Positions 25,551 to 35,595 of a DNA stretch of 64,000 nt are shown piece after piece; within the stretch, counting starts at the first letter, position 1; the number at the start of each line of letters is the position of its first letter. A model generated the notes under the pieces. That model saw only the letters and a list, made by a program, of their open reading frames with translations. It searched no databases and was not told where the DNA came from. Origin of the DNA: JASJBU01 sp963790775 (GTDB taxonomy: Bacteria > Pseudomonadota > Gammaproteobacteria > Chromatiales > Chromatiaceae); the NCBI GenBank assembly GCA_963790775.1, contig CAWBPR010000005.1:496001-560000 (forward strand). Reading direction: 5' to 3'. The translations under genes were made by a program, and so were the position numbers.

Positions 25551-25704
25551 AGAATCGTCTCATACGGCAGCGAATCATGGTCTGAAGCGCTTCGTCGGTG
25601 GGCCTGCAGATTACAGGATCTGATTGCCAAGCTCCAGTTGCCGCGGCCCTGTAGATCCAGCTCCATATGAGAGTCTAATCTGCCGCCCAGCCTCATGTGC
25701 CGCG

Positions 25705-27092
25705 TTATGGGACCCTGAAAAAAACATCGATGATATCGCCCTCTTTGCTTTCGAGGTCAGAGTCTGCGGGCGCCATGAACAGAATCCAGATCGCCCCCTT
25801 ATCGGGTTCACCGTCATCGTCCAGGCTGGCGGCAACTGCGATGTCACCCACTCCATCACCATCGAGGTCTCCGATACTGGCGATGGAGCTGCCGAACTGA
25901 TCACCGTTGCCAAGCGCACCGCCGAATTTCCCTGCCGTGTCGGATATCAACGAGGAGGAAATAACCTCACCGTTGCCATCCATAAACAGAATCCAGATTG
26001 CGCCCCGCTCAGCTCCACCGTCGTCACTCAGTTTCGCACCTACAGCGAGGTCATTGATACCATCGTCATTGATATCACCGATGTTGGAAACCGCGCTGCC
26101 AAACTGGTCGCCGTTACTCAATTCTCCATCGAATGCACCACTGTTTTGCGATATTCTCTGGGTTGAATCCACCGTGCCATTACGCTATTCAGAAACAGGA
26201 TCCATAGAGCGCCACGATCAGTGCCGCCATCATCGTCTCCGCTTGATCCTACAGCGAGATCCATGACGCCATCGCCGTTGAGGTCCCCGGCAGCCGCGAC
26301 CGAGCTGCCGAAGCGATCTCCATTGTCCGGATCAGGATCGAGGTTGCCCTCATCGGAGGATATTTTTTGCGCAGAGCTGACGGTGCCGTCGAAATTCATA
26401 AACAGTATCCAGACTGCACCCCGGTCGGTTCCGCCATCATCGTCGTTCGGCACACCGACAGCGAGATCCGTAATGCCATCGTTATTCAGATCGCCTATGC
26501 CGGTTACAGCACGACCGAACTGATCATTGCCATCAAGATTCCCTGTGAATCCGCCCGCTGTATCTGAAATCTTTTGTTCTCGTTGCACCGTACCATCGCC
26601 ATTGAGAAACAGGATCCAGAGCGCACCCCGGTCGGTTCCGCCGTCATCGTCCAGCGGTGATCCCACGGCAAGATCCAAAAAACCATCGCTGTTCAGATCG
26701 CCCAGCGCGGCGACAGCACTGCCGAACTGGTCGCCGTCATCCAGCTCTCCATCAAAATTGCCTGCTGTATCGGATATTTTCTGATGAATGTCGACTCGCC
26801 CATCGCTATCCATGAACAGAATCCATACGGCTCCGCGATTTTCTCCGTTGTCATCATCGAAGGGCGCACCTACAGCCAGGTCGGTAACGCCATCGCCTTC
26901 CAGATCGCCGATATTTGTGATGGCGCTGCCAAACTGATCACTGAGGTTCAGTTTGCCTTCAAAGTTACCACTTGTATCGGAAATCTTTTGCTCTGAATCG
27001 ACTTCAGTCGAAAATGTTTGTGTACAGCCAGTTAACAGCAGCAGTGACCACAGAATCAGCATCAAAAGGAGAATTAAAGGCGAACGTTGCAT
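25705..27092 (-). pseudogene. FG-GAP-repeat lipoprotein with one frameshift
   Basis: The frame starting at the ATG at 27092 begins with a lipoprotein signal (LLLLTGCTQ, Cys lipobox). It then has six repeats of about 66 residues of the type QKISDTAGNFDG...GDQFGS followed by GDLNxDGxxDLAVG, with DxDxDG-like loops that bind Ca2+ in integrin-type beta-propellers (FG-GAP). At about 26190 the frame breaks: loss of one G in AGCGTAATGG moves repeats 5 and 6 into the next frame, where they continue perfectly to 25705. Intact it would be a 460-residue surface beta-propeller, perhaps for adhesion. The frameshift may be a real mutation or a sequence error. Confidence 0.8.
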
Positions 27093-27810
27093 GCGCGTAT
27101 TACTACCCATAAAGATCCACACTGGTAGGCCCTCCGGCTGCGGATCAAATCGAACCTCGATGGGTATAGATCTCATATCTATTAGTGAGATAGATACCAG
27201 AAACGGGATACCCATGTTTCATCAATAATTATAGCATTCTGCTTGCTGGGCAAGGGATAGAAGATCGCATTCAGCGGGTGCAGCTATAGCATCATCCTAT
27301 GTAATGGCCAACCGGTTCCGGACGATTTTCCAGGCGTTTTTTTTAACCCAACGTCGAATACTGACGCATGGAGCCGTAATTCAGCACAACATATTCCCGC
27401 AAACGGAGAGTGCTCAGTACACCAAAGCCCACTGGATGGTATAGCGGCAACGACTGGCCTAAATACCCCAGCCAAGATGTCTCACGCCTGCCCCTTTGAG
27501 CTAAAGAACCGGGTCGATGACATAAAACTGTCACATTAACGGGTTATGTTGTAAGTATCAGCATATGAGTTTGCACCACCCGACCACACATGAGTGCTTA
27601 TAGACGATCCCGCCTGACACAGTGTTCCGATCCTTTGCCAAACCAAAGTTCAGTAGGCCCGGGGGAACAGGTACCTTGTTGTGAGACATGAATCTCCAAG
27701 CGGAATGATATGGAGACCTTTGCGATGCGCATGAATTCACAAGTGATCATCAGAGGTATTGCATTGTTCTTAGGTAGCAAAACCATTTTTTTACTTTTTG
27801 GAAGTACATT
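27093..27810. other. Long intergenic region without gene
   Basis: About 700 bases between the divergent FG-GAP gene and the HBM sensor gene. Short frames in it have no recognisable features. There is a G-T-rich T8 run near 27340 but no clear hairpin. It must hold both promoters. Confidence 0.35.
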
Positions 27811-29517
27811 GTGCGTAAATTATTGATTCAACTCCGTATCGGAGAAAAAATCGGAATTGGTTTCGGTGTAGTCGGTCTCTTGTTTCTCGGGGTGATCTGG
27901 CAATATCAGGAAACACTGACGCGTTCCCTGGCGGATTACCGGCAACTTCAGGATTTTCATGCCGCCAGAAAGGATCGGGTGCTGGGGATTGAGACGGAGT
28001 TGCTTCAAGCCCGTGAGGCAGAGCAGGAATTCAGGCTGAAAAGGCATCCATTACAGGCGCAAAGCGTCGCCCAACATCTTGGGACGGCCCGGCAGCACGC
28101 CGGTTTGCTGGCCGAGATAGACGAGCAGTCAGCAACGCTTGCCAAGGAGTTTGATGGTTATCTGCTGGATTATCTGCAGCATTTCCAAGCCGTGGAAGCG
28201 GCCTGGAGAAGTAAGGGTCTGGATGAGGATTCCGGCCAGCAAGGTTCATTCAGGGCCGCTGTGCATGATCTCGAGCTGATGGCCAGCAACCTGAACACGG
28301 ACCGGATTTACCTGAATCTATTGCAGATACGGCGTGGCGAAAAAGATCTGGGGCTGAGGCGTGATGCGCAGTATGTTCAGCGTGTCAATGAATTGATCGG
28401 GCAGTTCGAGGCCTATGTCAGCGAGTCTGAACTTCTGACGGAGGTGAAGGGGCGTTTGTTGAAAGAGATCACCACCTACCGTGACGAATTTGCTATCTAC
28501 GCAGAAAAGGTAATGGCTGGTCAAGGTATTCAGGATGGCAAGGGTCCGTTTCGTGATGCGGCGCATCGGGTGGAAGACCTGATCAACCTCTACTATGTGC
28601 CGGACCTGGAGCGGGATATCCTGCAGCTCAGACGGCGGGAAAAGGACTATCTGCTGCGGGATGACAAGCGTTATGTGGAGATGGTGCAGAACCAGATCAA
28701 GTCGATAGAAAGCAGGATTCAATCCTCCTCCATCAGCAGTGAAGACCGCGAACGATTTATTTCGCTGCTCCATCGCTACCGGAGTGATTTTCTGGCGCTG
28801 GTTGATCAAAATCGACAAATTGCCCGTCTGACAGAAGAGATGGAACAGGTCGCTAACCATATGGGGGCGTTAGTCAAGACGAATGTCGAGTTGGCAAACA
28901 AAGCGATGCAGGAGATGATCCGGAACATCAACGCCAATGCTCAGCAACGTACAGTCTGGATGTTATGGGTGATTGTCATCGCCATTGGCCTGGGTGTCTT
29001 TTTTGCGGTCAAGATTACCTCATTGATCGTGGTGCCGATGCGCAGGATGGCGGCCACACTGGAGCAGCTATCCTACACAGAGCTGGTCGACAAAGTGCCC
29101 TGCGAGGAGGAAGGTCGGGATGAAGTCAATGCGATGGCCGGTTACCTGAATATCCTCGCAGAGCACCGCAACCGGTTCATCAACTGGTGGAAAAATTCGA
29201 TGAACGAAACCGAGGCCTGTTCCCAGCTGGAGCGCATTCTGGGACAGCCAGCCGAATGGGATTCAGATACCGCCAGTGAGGTGGAAAATCTCCAGCTGCA
29301 ATTGCGTGAAACACTGGCGATTAAAAAGGAGCTTATGTCGAAGGAGCTTGAGGAAATCGAAACACTGAATGAAAAGATCTTGAACAGGTCTGCGCTTCTG
29401 CAGCATTCCAGTGTCTCTCGTGGTGATGTTGAGGAGCAGAGTAAGTCCATACATTATAGCGCTGAATTGATTCGCAAGAGTCTACGGATGTTGTCCTACG
29501 GCACGCAGAAGCAATGA
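27811..29517 (+). CDS. HBM-type membrane sensor with HAMP, no output domain
   Basis: A 568-residue protein. Order: TM1 at about 14-31; a periplasmic helical part of about 340 residues with the paired signatures LLQIRRGEKDLGLRRDAQYV and LQLRRREKDYLLRDDKRYV, typical of helical bimodular (HBM) sensor domains that bind organic acids in chemoreceptors; TM2 at about 380-402; a HAMP-like segment (VPMRRMAATLEQLSYTELV); then about 110 residues of coiled coil. No methyl-accepting, kinase or cyclase domain follows. It may pass its signal by protein contact. The start is a GTG at 27811. It appears to be a single-gene unit. Confidence 0.8.
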   Translation: MRKLLIQLRIGEKIGIGFGVVGLLFLGVIWQYQETLTRSLADYRQLQDFHAARKDRVLGIETELLQAREAEQEFRLKRHPLQAQSVAQHLGTARQHAGLLAEIDEQSATLAKEFDGYLLDYLQHFQAVEAAWRSKGLDEDSGQQGSFRAAVHDLELMASNLNTDRIYLNLLQIRRGEKDLGLRRDAQYVQRVNELIGQFEAYVSESELLTEVKGRLLKEITTYRDEFAIYAEKVMAGQGIQDGKGPFRDAAHRVEDLINLYYVPDLERDILQLRRREKDYLLRDDKRYVEMVQNQIKSIESRIQSSSISSEDRERFISLLHRYRSDFLALVDQNRQIARLTEEMEQVANHMGALVKTNVELANKAMQEMIRNINANAQQRTVWMLWVIVIAIGLGVFFAVKITSLIVVPMRRMAATLEQLSYTELVDKVPCEEEGRDEVNAMAGYLNILAEHRNRFINWWKNSMNETEACSQLERILGQPAEWDSDTASEVENLQLQLRETLAIKKELMSKELEEIETLNEKILNRSALLQHSSVSRGDVEEQSKSIHYSAELIRKSLRMLSYGTQKQ

Positions 29518-29823
29518 TTTCAGATGCTTGCAGATAAGTCAGAGAACTATCGTCTAATCTCAACCGGGCGCCTTTCCGGGCAGATAATATCACGGCTTTT
29601 TTGACTCAGAGCCAGATGTCCGGATTCTGTTCCATTGGAAGGAATGGCATGGTGGGATTCACTGAGAATGTGGGCCCGTTCGATCCATGCTTCGGGCTGA
29701 TTGGGGTGAGACGGGGGGTATGTGACCGACCATGCAGACCACATACCCAGGTTCCGAAGGCTTCCGGGCAGGTGAGCCAGTGTTGCCGGGTGCGCAATGC
29801 TGGCTGACCATCCAACCGTGCTA
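29518..29823. other. Gap, possible gene debris
   Basis: About 300 bases. The minus strand has a 65-codon frame (29547-29744) of ordinary-looking sequence but without start signals or known relatives. I cannot support a gene here. Confidence 0.25.
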
Positions 29824-30036
29824 CTACTTTTTCTTGCCTTTTTTTGATTTTTTGTCCTTTTTATCTTTTCCGGTTCCTTTCCCCTTTTCCTTTTTGTCCT
29901 TTTTCTCGGTCTTAGGGGTTGTCGCCGGGGCCTCGGCTGCTACCGCTTCCGGCTGGGTGCCAGACTCGGTACTGGTCACGACAGCAGACTCAGTCTCAGC
30001 AACAGCCGAGGCCTTATTCTTCTCTTTGTCTTTCAT
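29824..30036 (-). CDS. Small lysine-rich low-complexity protein
   Basis: 70 residues. The first half is Ala/Thr/Glu-rich (ASAVAETESAVVTSTESG). The second half is almost only Lys with Asp, Gly and Glu (KKDKKEKGKGTGKDKKDKKS) and ends GKKK. Such tails resemble histone H1-like or nucleic-acid-binding proteins, but low complexity alone cannot prove a role. There is no signal peptide. The frame starts with ATG and is complete; the purine-rich strand itself favours such ORFs, so some doubt remains. Confidence 0.5.
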   Translation of the reverse strand: MKDKEKNKASAVAETESAVVTSTESGTQPEAVAAEAPATTPKTEKKDKKEKGKGTGKDKKDKKSKKGKKK

Positions 30037-30232
30037 TGCCTTATAGTCTCATCTTGGTGGGTTGAGGCACGAGTATTTACTAGAACAAGTGCTACCACAA
30101 GCATTATTTATAGACTTGCTGCCAAGCAGACTGGCTACCCTGCAGGCCAGCTCTAATTCTAAAATTCGCTGTGATCCTGCCTGGGATTGTCGAGCCGGCA
30201 GGATTCAAGCGTTAGCAGCTGGTTTCCTCACT

Positions 30233-30663
30233 CTAAATCAGCCGAACCTTTGCTGCATAAAAGGCTTTACATAAAGTGGGTTTCAGTGCCGGGTGTGTGG
30301 CGCGATCATCGGTTTTGAGGTGATGCTCTATGATGGAATCCAGAATGGAGAGGTCATGCTGCTCATGCCAGCGTGTCTCGAAGTCTGAAAAATCGAACTC
30401 TGTCCCGGAGGAGAAGTAGTCTCTGGCCAGTCCTGTAGGTTTACTGAATTCGATTGGGCAGGACTCCATCACCTCGTAGAGTTGGGGGTAAGTGTCGATG
30501 GCGTCAGGCCCGGCCGGCAGCAGATGTGCGAGTTGCAGGTTTTTCCTCCTTGCATGAGTTTATCCATTTCGATGCACTCTGAAGGGCGGTGGTGTTCACC
30601 CCAAAAAGAGAATTCGATGTGGATATCAATTCCATTGTCCAATGAGTAGCCTGTGTTATTCAA
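30233..30663 (-). pseudogene. Hypothetical protein of about 143 residues, one frameshift
   Basis: Two frames, 30469-30663 and 30233-30472, join into one even-looking protein if one A is added to the A5 run near 30540 (MQGGK then NLQLAHLLPAGPDAIDTYPQ). No domain is recognised. The C-terminal half (FSSGTEFDFSDFETRWHEQH) is acidic and rich in aromatic residues. The ATG at 30663 is preceded by little Shine-Dalgarno sequence. Either a recently broken gene or a homopolymer sequence error. Confidence 0.55.
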
Positions 30664-30845
30664 TCAATTACTGGAGCTGTTTTAGATGGTTCACTGTTTG
30701 CCGGGCGAAGTGAAGATGGAGTACTGAAGTAAGGATTCCGGGTTCTCGCCAACTGAGCAGTTCTCTGTCAGCCGGCGATACACACAGCTTATGGATGAGT
30801 CGAATCGGCAGGGCTAAAAAATGCGGGCAAGCCAGGATTCGACCC

Positions 30846-31823
30846 TCAAATATCCAGCTGACTCACCTCCAGGTCATAATCCATCTCTTCCAACTCTTTC
30901 CGTTTAAAGAGACAGGTGCCCGGATAGGAGGCGGTGGCGCTGCCACAGATAATCCCGAAGCGCAGCATTTCCTGTACATTCTGCTGGCGTAGAAGCGCGG
31001 TGATCATGCCGGCCAGCATGGCGTCTCCGCTGCCGACAGTGGAGGATACTCTGACTCTGGGGGCTGGACAGTGGTAACTGTTGTGTTTATCTACGAGTAC
31101 GGCTCCCTCCCTGCCTAATGAGATGCAGACGAATTCCGTACCGTTTTTCTGGATTTTGCGGGCGGCTTGCGCGACAACTTCTATGCTTTCGAGGCTCTGT
31201 TTGTTGAGCATTTCCAGCACGTAACGATTGATGCGAAGCAGATAGGGTTTAGCCTGTAAGGCATATTCCAGTACGGCGCCATGCGCATCGAGTATGACTT
31301 TTCCGCCCTGGGCAGAAATTTCTTCGGTAAGTTCCGCATAGGTGTTATCAGGGACACCGGGTGGTGTCGAGCCGGTGAGAACTGCATACCCATTTGCGGT
31401 GTTTTCAAGAAAACAGGAGACAATCTGGTCCAGTACCATTTCAGGGATTTCCGGGCCTCCACTGTCGACTTCATATTGGCTGGGTGGCTGTTTTTGCTGC
31501 AGTGTGGCGTTGATGCGGGTCTCGCCGTCCACCTCGATGTAGTGGTGGGCGCTGCTTAACTCATCACCCAGAAGTCGCAGGAAGAGTTCTCCACCCTTAC
31601 CGCCGAGTACGCTGCAACAGCGAACCGGTATCTGTAATTCTGTGAGGGCGCGTGCGACATTGATGCCGTTGCCCCCTGGGTGGTAATAGGTTTTAGTTGC
31701 GCGGACCTTCTGATCCGCCATCAGTTGCGGGATTTCATAGCTGATATCGACTGCCGGATTGAGCGCCAGTACGGCAACAGCTTCGATCTCTTCTGGAATT
31801 GACATATTTTCATCCTGACTCAT
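30846..31823 (-). CDS. PfkB-family sugar kinase (1-phosphofructokinase type)
   Basis: A 325-residue ribokinase/PfkB-fold kinase. Family signatures are visible: the N-terminal GGNGINVARALTEL and the C-terminal TVGSGDAMLAGMITALL with the catalytic Asp and anion hole. The NP-AVD start (ALNPAVDISYEI) and substrate motif (YHPGGNG) are of the 1-phosphofructokinase/6-phosphofructokinase-2/tagatose-6-phosphate kinase group. It overlaps the stop of gpmI by four bases (ATGA), so the two glycolytic genes are translated together. That context favours a phosphofructokinase role, but the exact substrate cannot be read from the sequence. Confidence 0.85.
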   Translation of the reverse strand: MSQDENMSIPEEIEAVAVLALNPAVDISYEIPQLMADQKVRATKTYYHPGGNGINVARALTELQIPVRCCSVLGGKGGELFLRLLGDELSSAHHYIEVDGETRINATLQQKQPPSQYEVDSGGPEIPEMVLDQIVSCFLENTANGYAVLTGSTPPGVPDNTYAELTEEISAQGGKVILDAHGAVLEYALQAKPYLLRINRYVLEMLNKQSLESIEVVAQAARKIQKNGTEFVCISLGREGAVLVDKHNSYHCPAPRVRVSSTVGSGDAMLAGMITALLRQQNVQEMLRFGIICGSATASYPGTCLFKRKELEEMDYDLEVSQLDI

Positions 31824-33337
31824 CGTAATCCACCCTTCATGATGAGGCTGCGGCCCGTCATCATCGGTGGGCGGGGCAGGCCGAGAAGATCCAGCACCGT
31901 TGGTGCGATATCTGACAGGCCACGGCCAATGCGTAAGCGAACCGGACCTTCTCCCATGATAAGAAAGGGTACCGGGTATTCTGTATGCTGGGTATGGGGT
32001 TCACCGGTATTCGGGTCCACCATCTCGTCGCAGTTGCCGTGATCAGCCGTCAGCAATACACGCCAACCACGTTCCAGGGCCTCGCGAAACACACGATGGC
32101 TCTGGAGGTCGAGGGTCTCCACGGATCTGATGATGGCTTCCCGGCGCGCTGTGTGCCCGACCATGTCACCATTCGCCAGGTTGGTGAGGATGAACGAATA
32201 TTTATCGCTCTTGATGGCGCTGATCAAGGTGTCTGCGACACTGCTGGCGCTCATCTCGGGCTGCATGTCGTAGGTTGCCACAGTCGGTGAGGGCACGATG
32301 ATTCTATCCTCGCCTGGATAGGGTGGCTCACGGCCGCCATTGAAAAAGTAAGTGACATGCGGATATTTTTCAGTCTCTGCGCAGTGCAGCTGATTCAGGC
32401 CCACATCACTGATGATCTCCGCCAGCACCTGCTCCGGTATTTGTGGTGAGAAGAGCACCTCGAAGGGATATTCCGCATCGTACTCGGTCATGCAGTAGAG
32501 ACGCCTTGGTCCGGAGCCTTCACGGTCGAAAGCATCAAACTCTTCCAGCCCGACTGCTGCTGCGAGTTGGCGGGCGCGGTCGCTGCGGAAATTGAAGAAC
32601 AGTATAGGCTCGTCCTTTAGGATGCCGATATGCTCGCCAATCACGGTAGGCTGGATGAATTCATCACCTTCGCCCCTGAGATACGCTGATTCGATGGCTT
32701 CTAACGGTGATTTAGCCTTGAGTCCCTTGCCGTGAACGATGGTATCCCATGCGCGCTGGGTCCGGTCCCAATTACCTGCCCTGTCCATTGCGCAGTAACG
32801 GCCACTCAGGGTGGCAATGCGACCTCTATCGAAGCGTGACAGCGCCTCTTCCAGGGTTGCCAGGTATTTACGGCTTCCCTTGGGCGAGGTGTCTCGTCCA
32901 TCGGTAATCATATGAACAATGGGTGTGATATTTTCTTTGCGTAACAGGTCCAGGATGCCGACGAGGTGTTCAATATGTGAGTGAACACCGCCATCCGAAA
33001 CCATGCCAACCAGATGCAGGCGCGTAGTGCCCTGCAACATGTGTTGCCAGGCGGGTTGGTCTACCAGACTGCCGTCGTAGATGGTGTTGGCGATGCGCAC
33101 CAGATCCTGCTCCAGAACCCGTCCTGAACCAAGCGTCAGGTGACCCACCTCGGAATTTCCAAATTGTGAGTCAGGCAGACCGACCGCGCGCCCGGAGGCC
33201 TGCAAAACCGTGTGAGGGTAGGAGGCAAAATAATAGTCGAGGTTTGGGGTTTTGGCCAAAGCCCAGGCGTTATGGGCTCTACTCGGGTTAACACCGAAGC
33301 CATCGAAGATGGCGAGTAATACAGGACGAGGCTTCAC
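31820..33337 (-). CDS. gpmI: 2,3-bisphosphoglycerate-independent phosphoglycerate mutase
   Basis: A 505-residue alkaline-phosphatase-superfamily enzyme that interconverts 3- and 2-phosphoglycerate. The metal-binding start ILLDGFG-like AIFDGFGVNP, the phosphoserine motif FGNSEVGHLTLGSGR, the insert-domain HSHIEHLVGILD, and the C-terminal LTADHGNCDEM, HTQHTEYPVPF are all visible. Length is normal for GpmI. It is the first gene of a two-gene unit with the PfkB kinase (four-base overlap). Start ATG at 33337; about 230 bases upstream separate it from the TauE-like gene on the same strand. Confidence 0.95.
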   Translation of the reverse strand: MKPRPVLLAIFDGFGVNPSRAHNAWALAKTPNLDYYFASYPHTVLQASGRAVGLPDSQFGNSEVGHLTLGSGRVLEQDLVRIANTIYDGSLVDQPAWQHMLQGTTRLHLVGMVSDGGVHSHIEHLVGILDLLRKENITPIVHMITDGRDTSPKGSRKYLATLEEALSRFDRGRIATLSGRYCAMDRAGNWDRTQRAWDTIVHGKGLKAKSPLEAIESAYLRGEGDEFIQPTVIGEHIGILKDEPILFFNFRSDRARQLAAAVGLEEFDAFDREGSGPRRLYCMTEYDAEYPFEVLFSPQIPEQVLAEIISDVGLNQLHCAETEKYPHVTYFFNGGREPPYPGEDRIIVPSPTVATYDMQPEMSASSVADTLISAIKSDKYSFILTNLANGDMVGHTARREAIIRSVETLDLQSHRVFREALERGWRVLLTADHGNCDEMVDPNTGEPHTQHTEYPVPFLIMGEGPVRLRIGRGLSDIAPTVLDLLGLPRPPMMTGRSLIMKGGLR

Positions 33338-33568
33338 ATTATTTCCTATGCTGTTCTAATGCGCACAAGAAACCATACTATGCTGTGTGCTGCAAGGAAA
33401 AATGCTGTTGAAGCCTGATTTTATAGGCATATATTACCGGGTTATATTCCGACTCCTGGGTGTTTGTAATTGTGCCTATCCGTACTGAAATTGATACTGA
33501 CCTTGTGATTTGCAGTAAAGATTGGAGGTTGCGGGGCGTTTTGGCTTAATGACCCGCCCACAAGCGGT

Positions 33569-34336
33569 TCAATTCGCCAGATAATATTGCAAAATCAGGA
33601 GAACTGCGCTGCCAAATAAGATGCCCTTTACAATAAAAGTGTAATGATCAGTCGTAATATGGTTACGCACAGCCGCACCTAGAAACAGTGCGACTAATGC
33701 AAGAGCCGCCAATGGTAAGGTCGACGCCATCAGCTGCGCATCAAATAGACCCGCGCCACTGAAGATCAATATCTGTGTGATCTTTCCTGCCAGAAAACAC
33801 ATGTTGAATACTTGCACCATAGCCGTTGTGCTAAGCCCCACTCCGAGTGCGTAAATAATCAGCACGGGCACCATGACATTGGTTGAGCCGGCAGCGATCC
33901 CGGCAGTTATACCAAATATCAACATCGACCTGCCGCGGTATGTAATCAGCCATCCCATGCTAAATCTGCCTAGCCAGCTACTGCCCATATATAGCAGGAT
34001 GAGAAAGGCAAGCAATAACTTGAAAGGTGTTGGATCGTACGTGATGATCAGTATTGTTCCGGCAGCGCTGCCAAGCATGGCATAGAGTCCAAGAGGCCAG
34101 AATCTGCCGATGCTGTCACTCCAGCTGCCGCCACGCAGAATACTGAGAATATTGACGCTGACTGTGGGTATTAAGGTGATCAGAATAGCGCTTTGCAGAT
34201 CAATAAACAGGGCAAGTAGCGGCGTGGCGATCATTGGGAATCCCAAGCCCAGAGCGCCATGCACAATTCCAGCTGCAAAAATGATGATGTAGAAGATTGC
34301 AAATGTGAAAAATGGCAGGTCATTCATGAGGATCAA
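33569..34336 (-). CDS. TauE/SafE-family membrane transporter
   Basis: A 255-residue integral membrane protein with about eight hydrophobic segments in two halves. Each half starts with a motif of the kind GxxHGALGLGFPMIATPLL and GITAGIAAGSTNVMVPVLI, the internal repeat characteristic of TauE/SafE (DUF81) permeases. Relatives export sulfite, sulfoacetate or other organosulfonates, which would suit a sulfur-oxidising host, but many members have no known substrate. Alternative starts are the ATG at 34336 or 34327. No sulfur gene adjoins it. Confidence 0.8.
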   Translation of the reverse strand: MILMNDLPFFTFAIFYIIIFAAGIVHGALGLGFPMIATPLLALFIDLQSAILITLIPTVSVNILSILRGGSWSDSIGRFWPLGLYAMLGSAAGTILIITYDPTPFKLLLAFLILLYMGSSWLGRFSMGWLITYRGRSMLIFGITAGIAAGSTNVMVPVLIIYALGVGLSTTAMVQVFNMCFLAGKITQILIFSGAGLFDAQLMASTLPLAALALVALFLGAAVRNHITTDHYTFIVKGILFGSAVLLILQYYLAN

Positions 34337-34514
34337 GCATCGGTGAAAACACTGAATGGTCCAAGAAATGAAATCAGCCTGGCAATTATCGAAAAGAAGA
34401 TAATGGATGGATATTCAGATAGGTTATAGATTTCGTGAACATGGAAATTTCTATATGGAATAAAGGGATTCCACTCTTTAATTCAAAGCGTTTCGATAAG
34501 ATATTTTCAATCGC

Positions 34515-34823
34515 TTATAGATAGAATCCTAATCCGAGGGTAATGAAACTAAGAATGAAAAAAACGATGGCTGAGGACTTCCACATAGTATAATTGAGCG
34601 CCTGAGAATTTTTATTCCGCATTGTCACGGCGAGCACACCTGCGATAAGCATGATGGTGCCGGTCACATAAGAAATAATCTTCAAATATTCTTTTTTGAT
34701 TTTGACGGAGCCTGAGACGCCACTGCCGATGGTTTCAAATTTGTTTGCAAAGGATGGTTCGATAGAGGTAATAACCAGCGCCATAAAACATAACAGAATG
34801 ATGTCTGTGTTCCTAAGCCGCAT
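34515..34823 (-). CDS. Small membrane protein with signal peptide, unknown
   Basis: 102 residues. A signal sequence or first TM covers about residues 7-26 (ILLCFMALVITSIEPSFA), followed by a 20-residue polar part (FETIGSGVSGSVKIKKEY) and two hydrophobic helices at about 49-66 and 82-102. No family is recognised. It is the only gene between the TauE-like and CBS genes, all on the minus strand, with gaps of about 180 and 265 bases, so an operon is unlikely. Confidence 0.6.
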   Translation of the reverse strand: MRLRNTDIILLCFMALVITSIEPSFANKFETIGSGVSGSVKIKKEYLKIISYVTGTIMLIAGVLAVTMRNKNSQALNYTMWKSSAIVFFILSFITLGLGFYL

Positions 34824-35088
34824 GCTTGTCTCCCAGAAATATCGGTAAAAAAATAGAATGTGATAGTCGATTAGAAAGTAATAAGACTGACTTCACATAG
34901 TTTGGCATCGATTTGTAATTCTGCAATACAGAGGCAGAGATGCAATTCTTTTATATGCAGATGGAAAGGCTTTTCCTGCGTAAATTCCCCTCCCGTTATA
35001 GCAGGGGTTGATATTAGAGGAGTAATTTGGATAACTGATAGGTCAGTATAGGGGGCAGGTGTTGTCTGGATAGCAGATAGGCCGATAA

Positions 35089-35595
35089 TTATTGCATGGC
35101 TTGTTCTGCTATTTGCAACATGTCAGGAAGAATTGCGATCAGCATTGCAATCACCGCAAGCACAATGGTTAAGGTTAAACCACCCACTAGATTGACGGCT
35201 ATGTTCGTCACCTTCCGGTTTTCCGCCAATGCATGCGCCACATTTGAGATATTGATTAGGCCGTATAAGCTATCCTTGCGATAAACCAACAGTCGTCTGC
35301 AGTTGTTGGTCTGCATCAAGCGAATCGCATCTTGACAGGTACTGTCATGTGGTATGGAGATCAGGCTGCGCGTACAAACATCGCCTAGGGTTTGCTCGCG
35401 GGGATCCTTTTCAGCTCCGACAACCCGGGTCAAAAGGTCACGTTCAGTAAATAGGCCAACAACCTTTCCGGAATCAGTCGCCAGAACTGAACCAAGGTTA
35501 TTCCTTGACATGAATCTGGCGGTTTCCTGAATATCCGTGGACACATCAAGTGACGGTACAGTTTCTGTAACTAAGCTATCAATTCTGCATTTCAT
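35089..35595 (-). CDS. CBS-pair protein with C-terminal membrane helix
   Basis: 168 residues: a tandem CBS domain (residues about 5-125) followed by one hydrophobic helix (LTLTIVLAVIAMLIAILPDM). CBS motifs NNLGSVLATDSGKVVGLFTE, RDLLTRVV and NCRRLLVYRKDSLYGLIN are visible. CBS pairs bind adenine nucleotides or Mg-ATP and act as energy or ionic sensors. The tail helix would fix it to the inner membrane, which is unusual for such a small CBS protein and suggests it regulates a membrane partner. None is adjacent. Confidence 0.8.
   Translation of the reverse strand: MKCRIDSLVTETVPSLDVSTDIQETARFMSRNNLGSVLATDSGKVVGLFTERDLLTRVVGAEKDPREQTLGDVCTRSLISIPHDSTCQDAIRLMQTNNCRRLLVYRKDSLYGLINISNVAHALAENRKVTNIAVNLVGGLTLTIVLAVIAMLIAILPDMLQIAEQAMQ

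Noticed and set aside
25750..27000. Periodic DNA similarity of about 200 bases
   Set aside because: It comes from the six FG-GAP protein repeats, not from a DNA-level repeat element.
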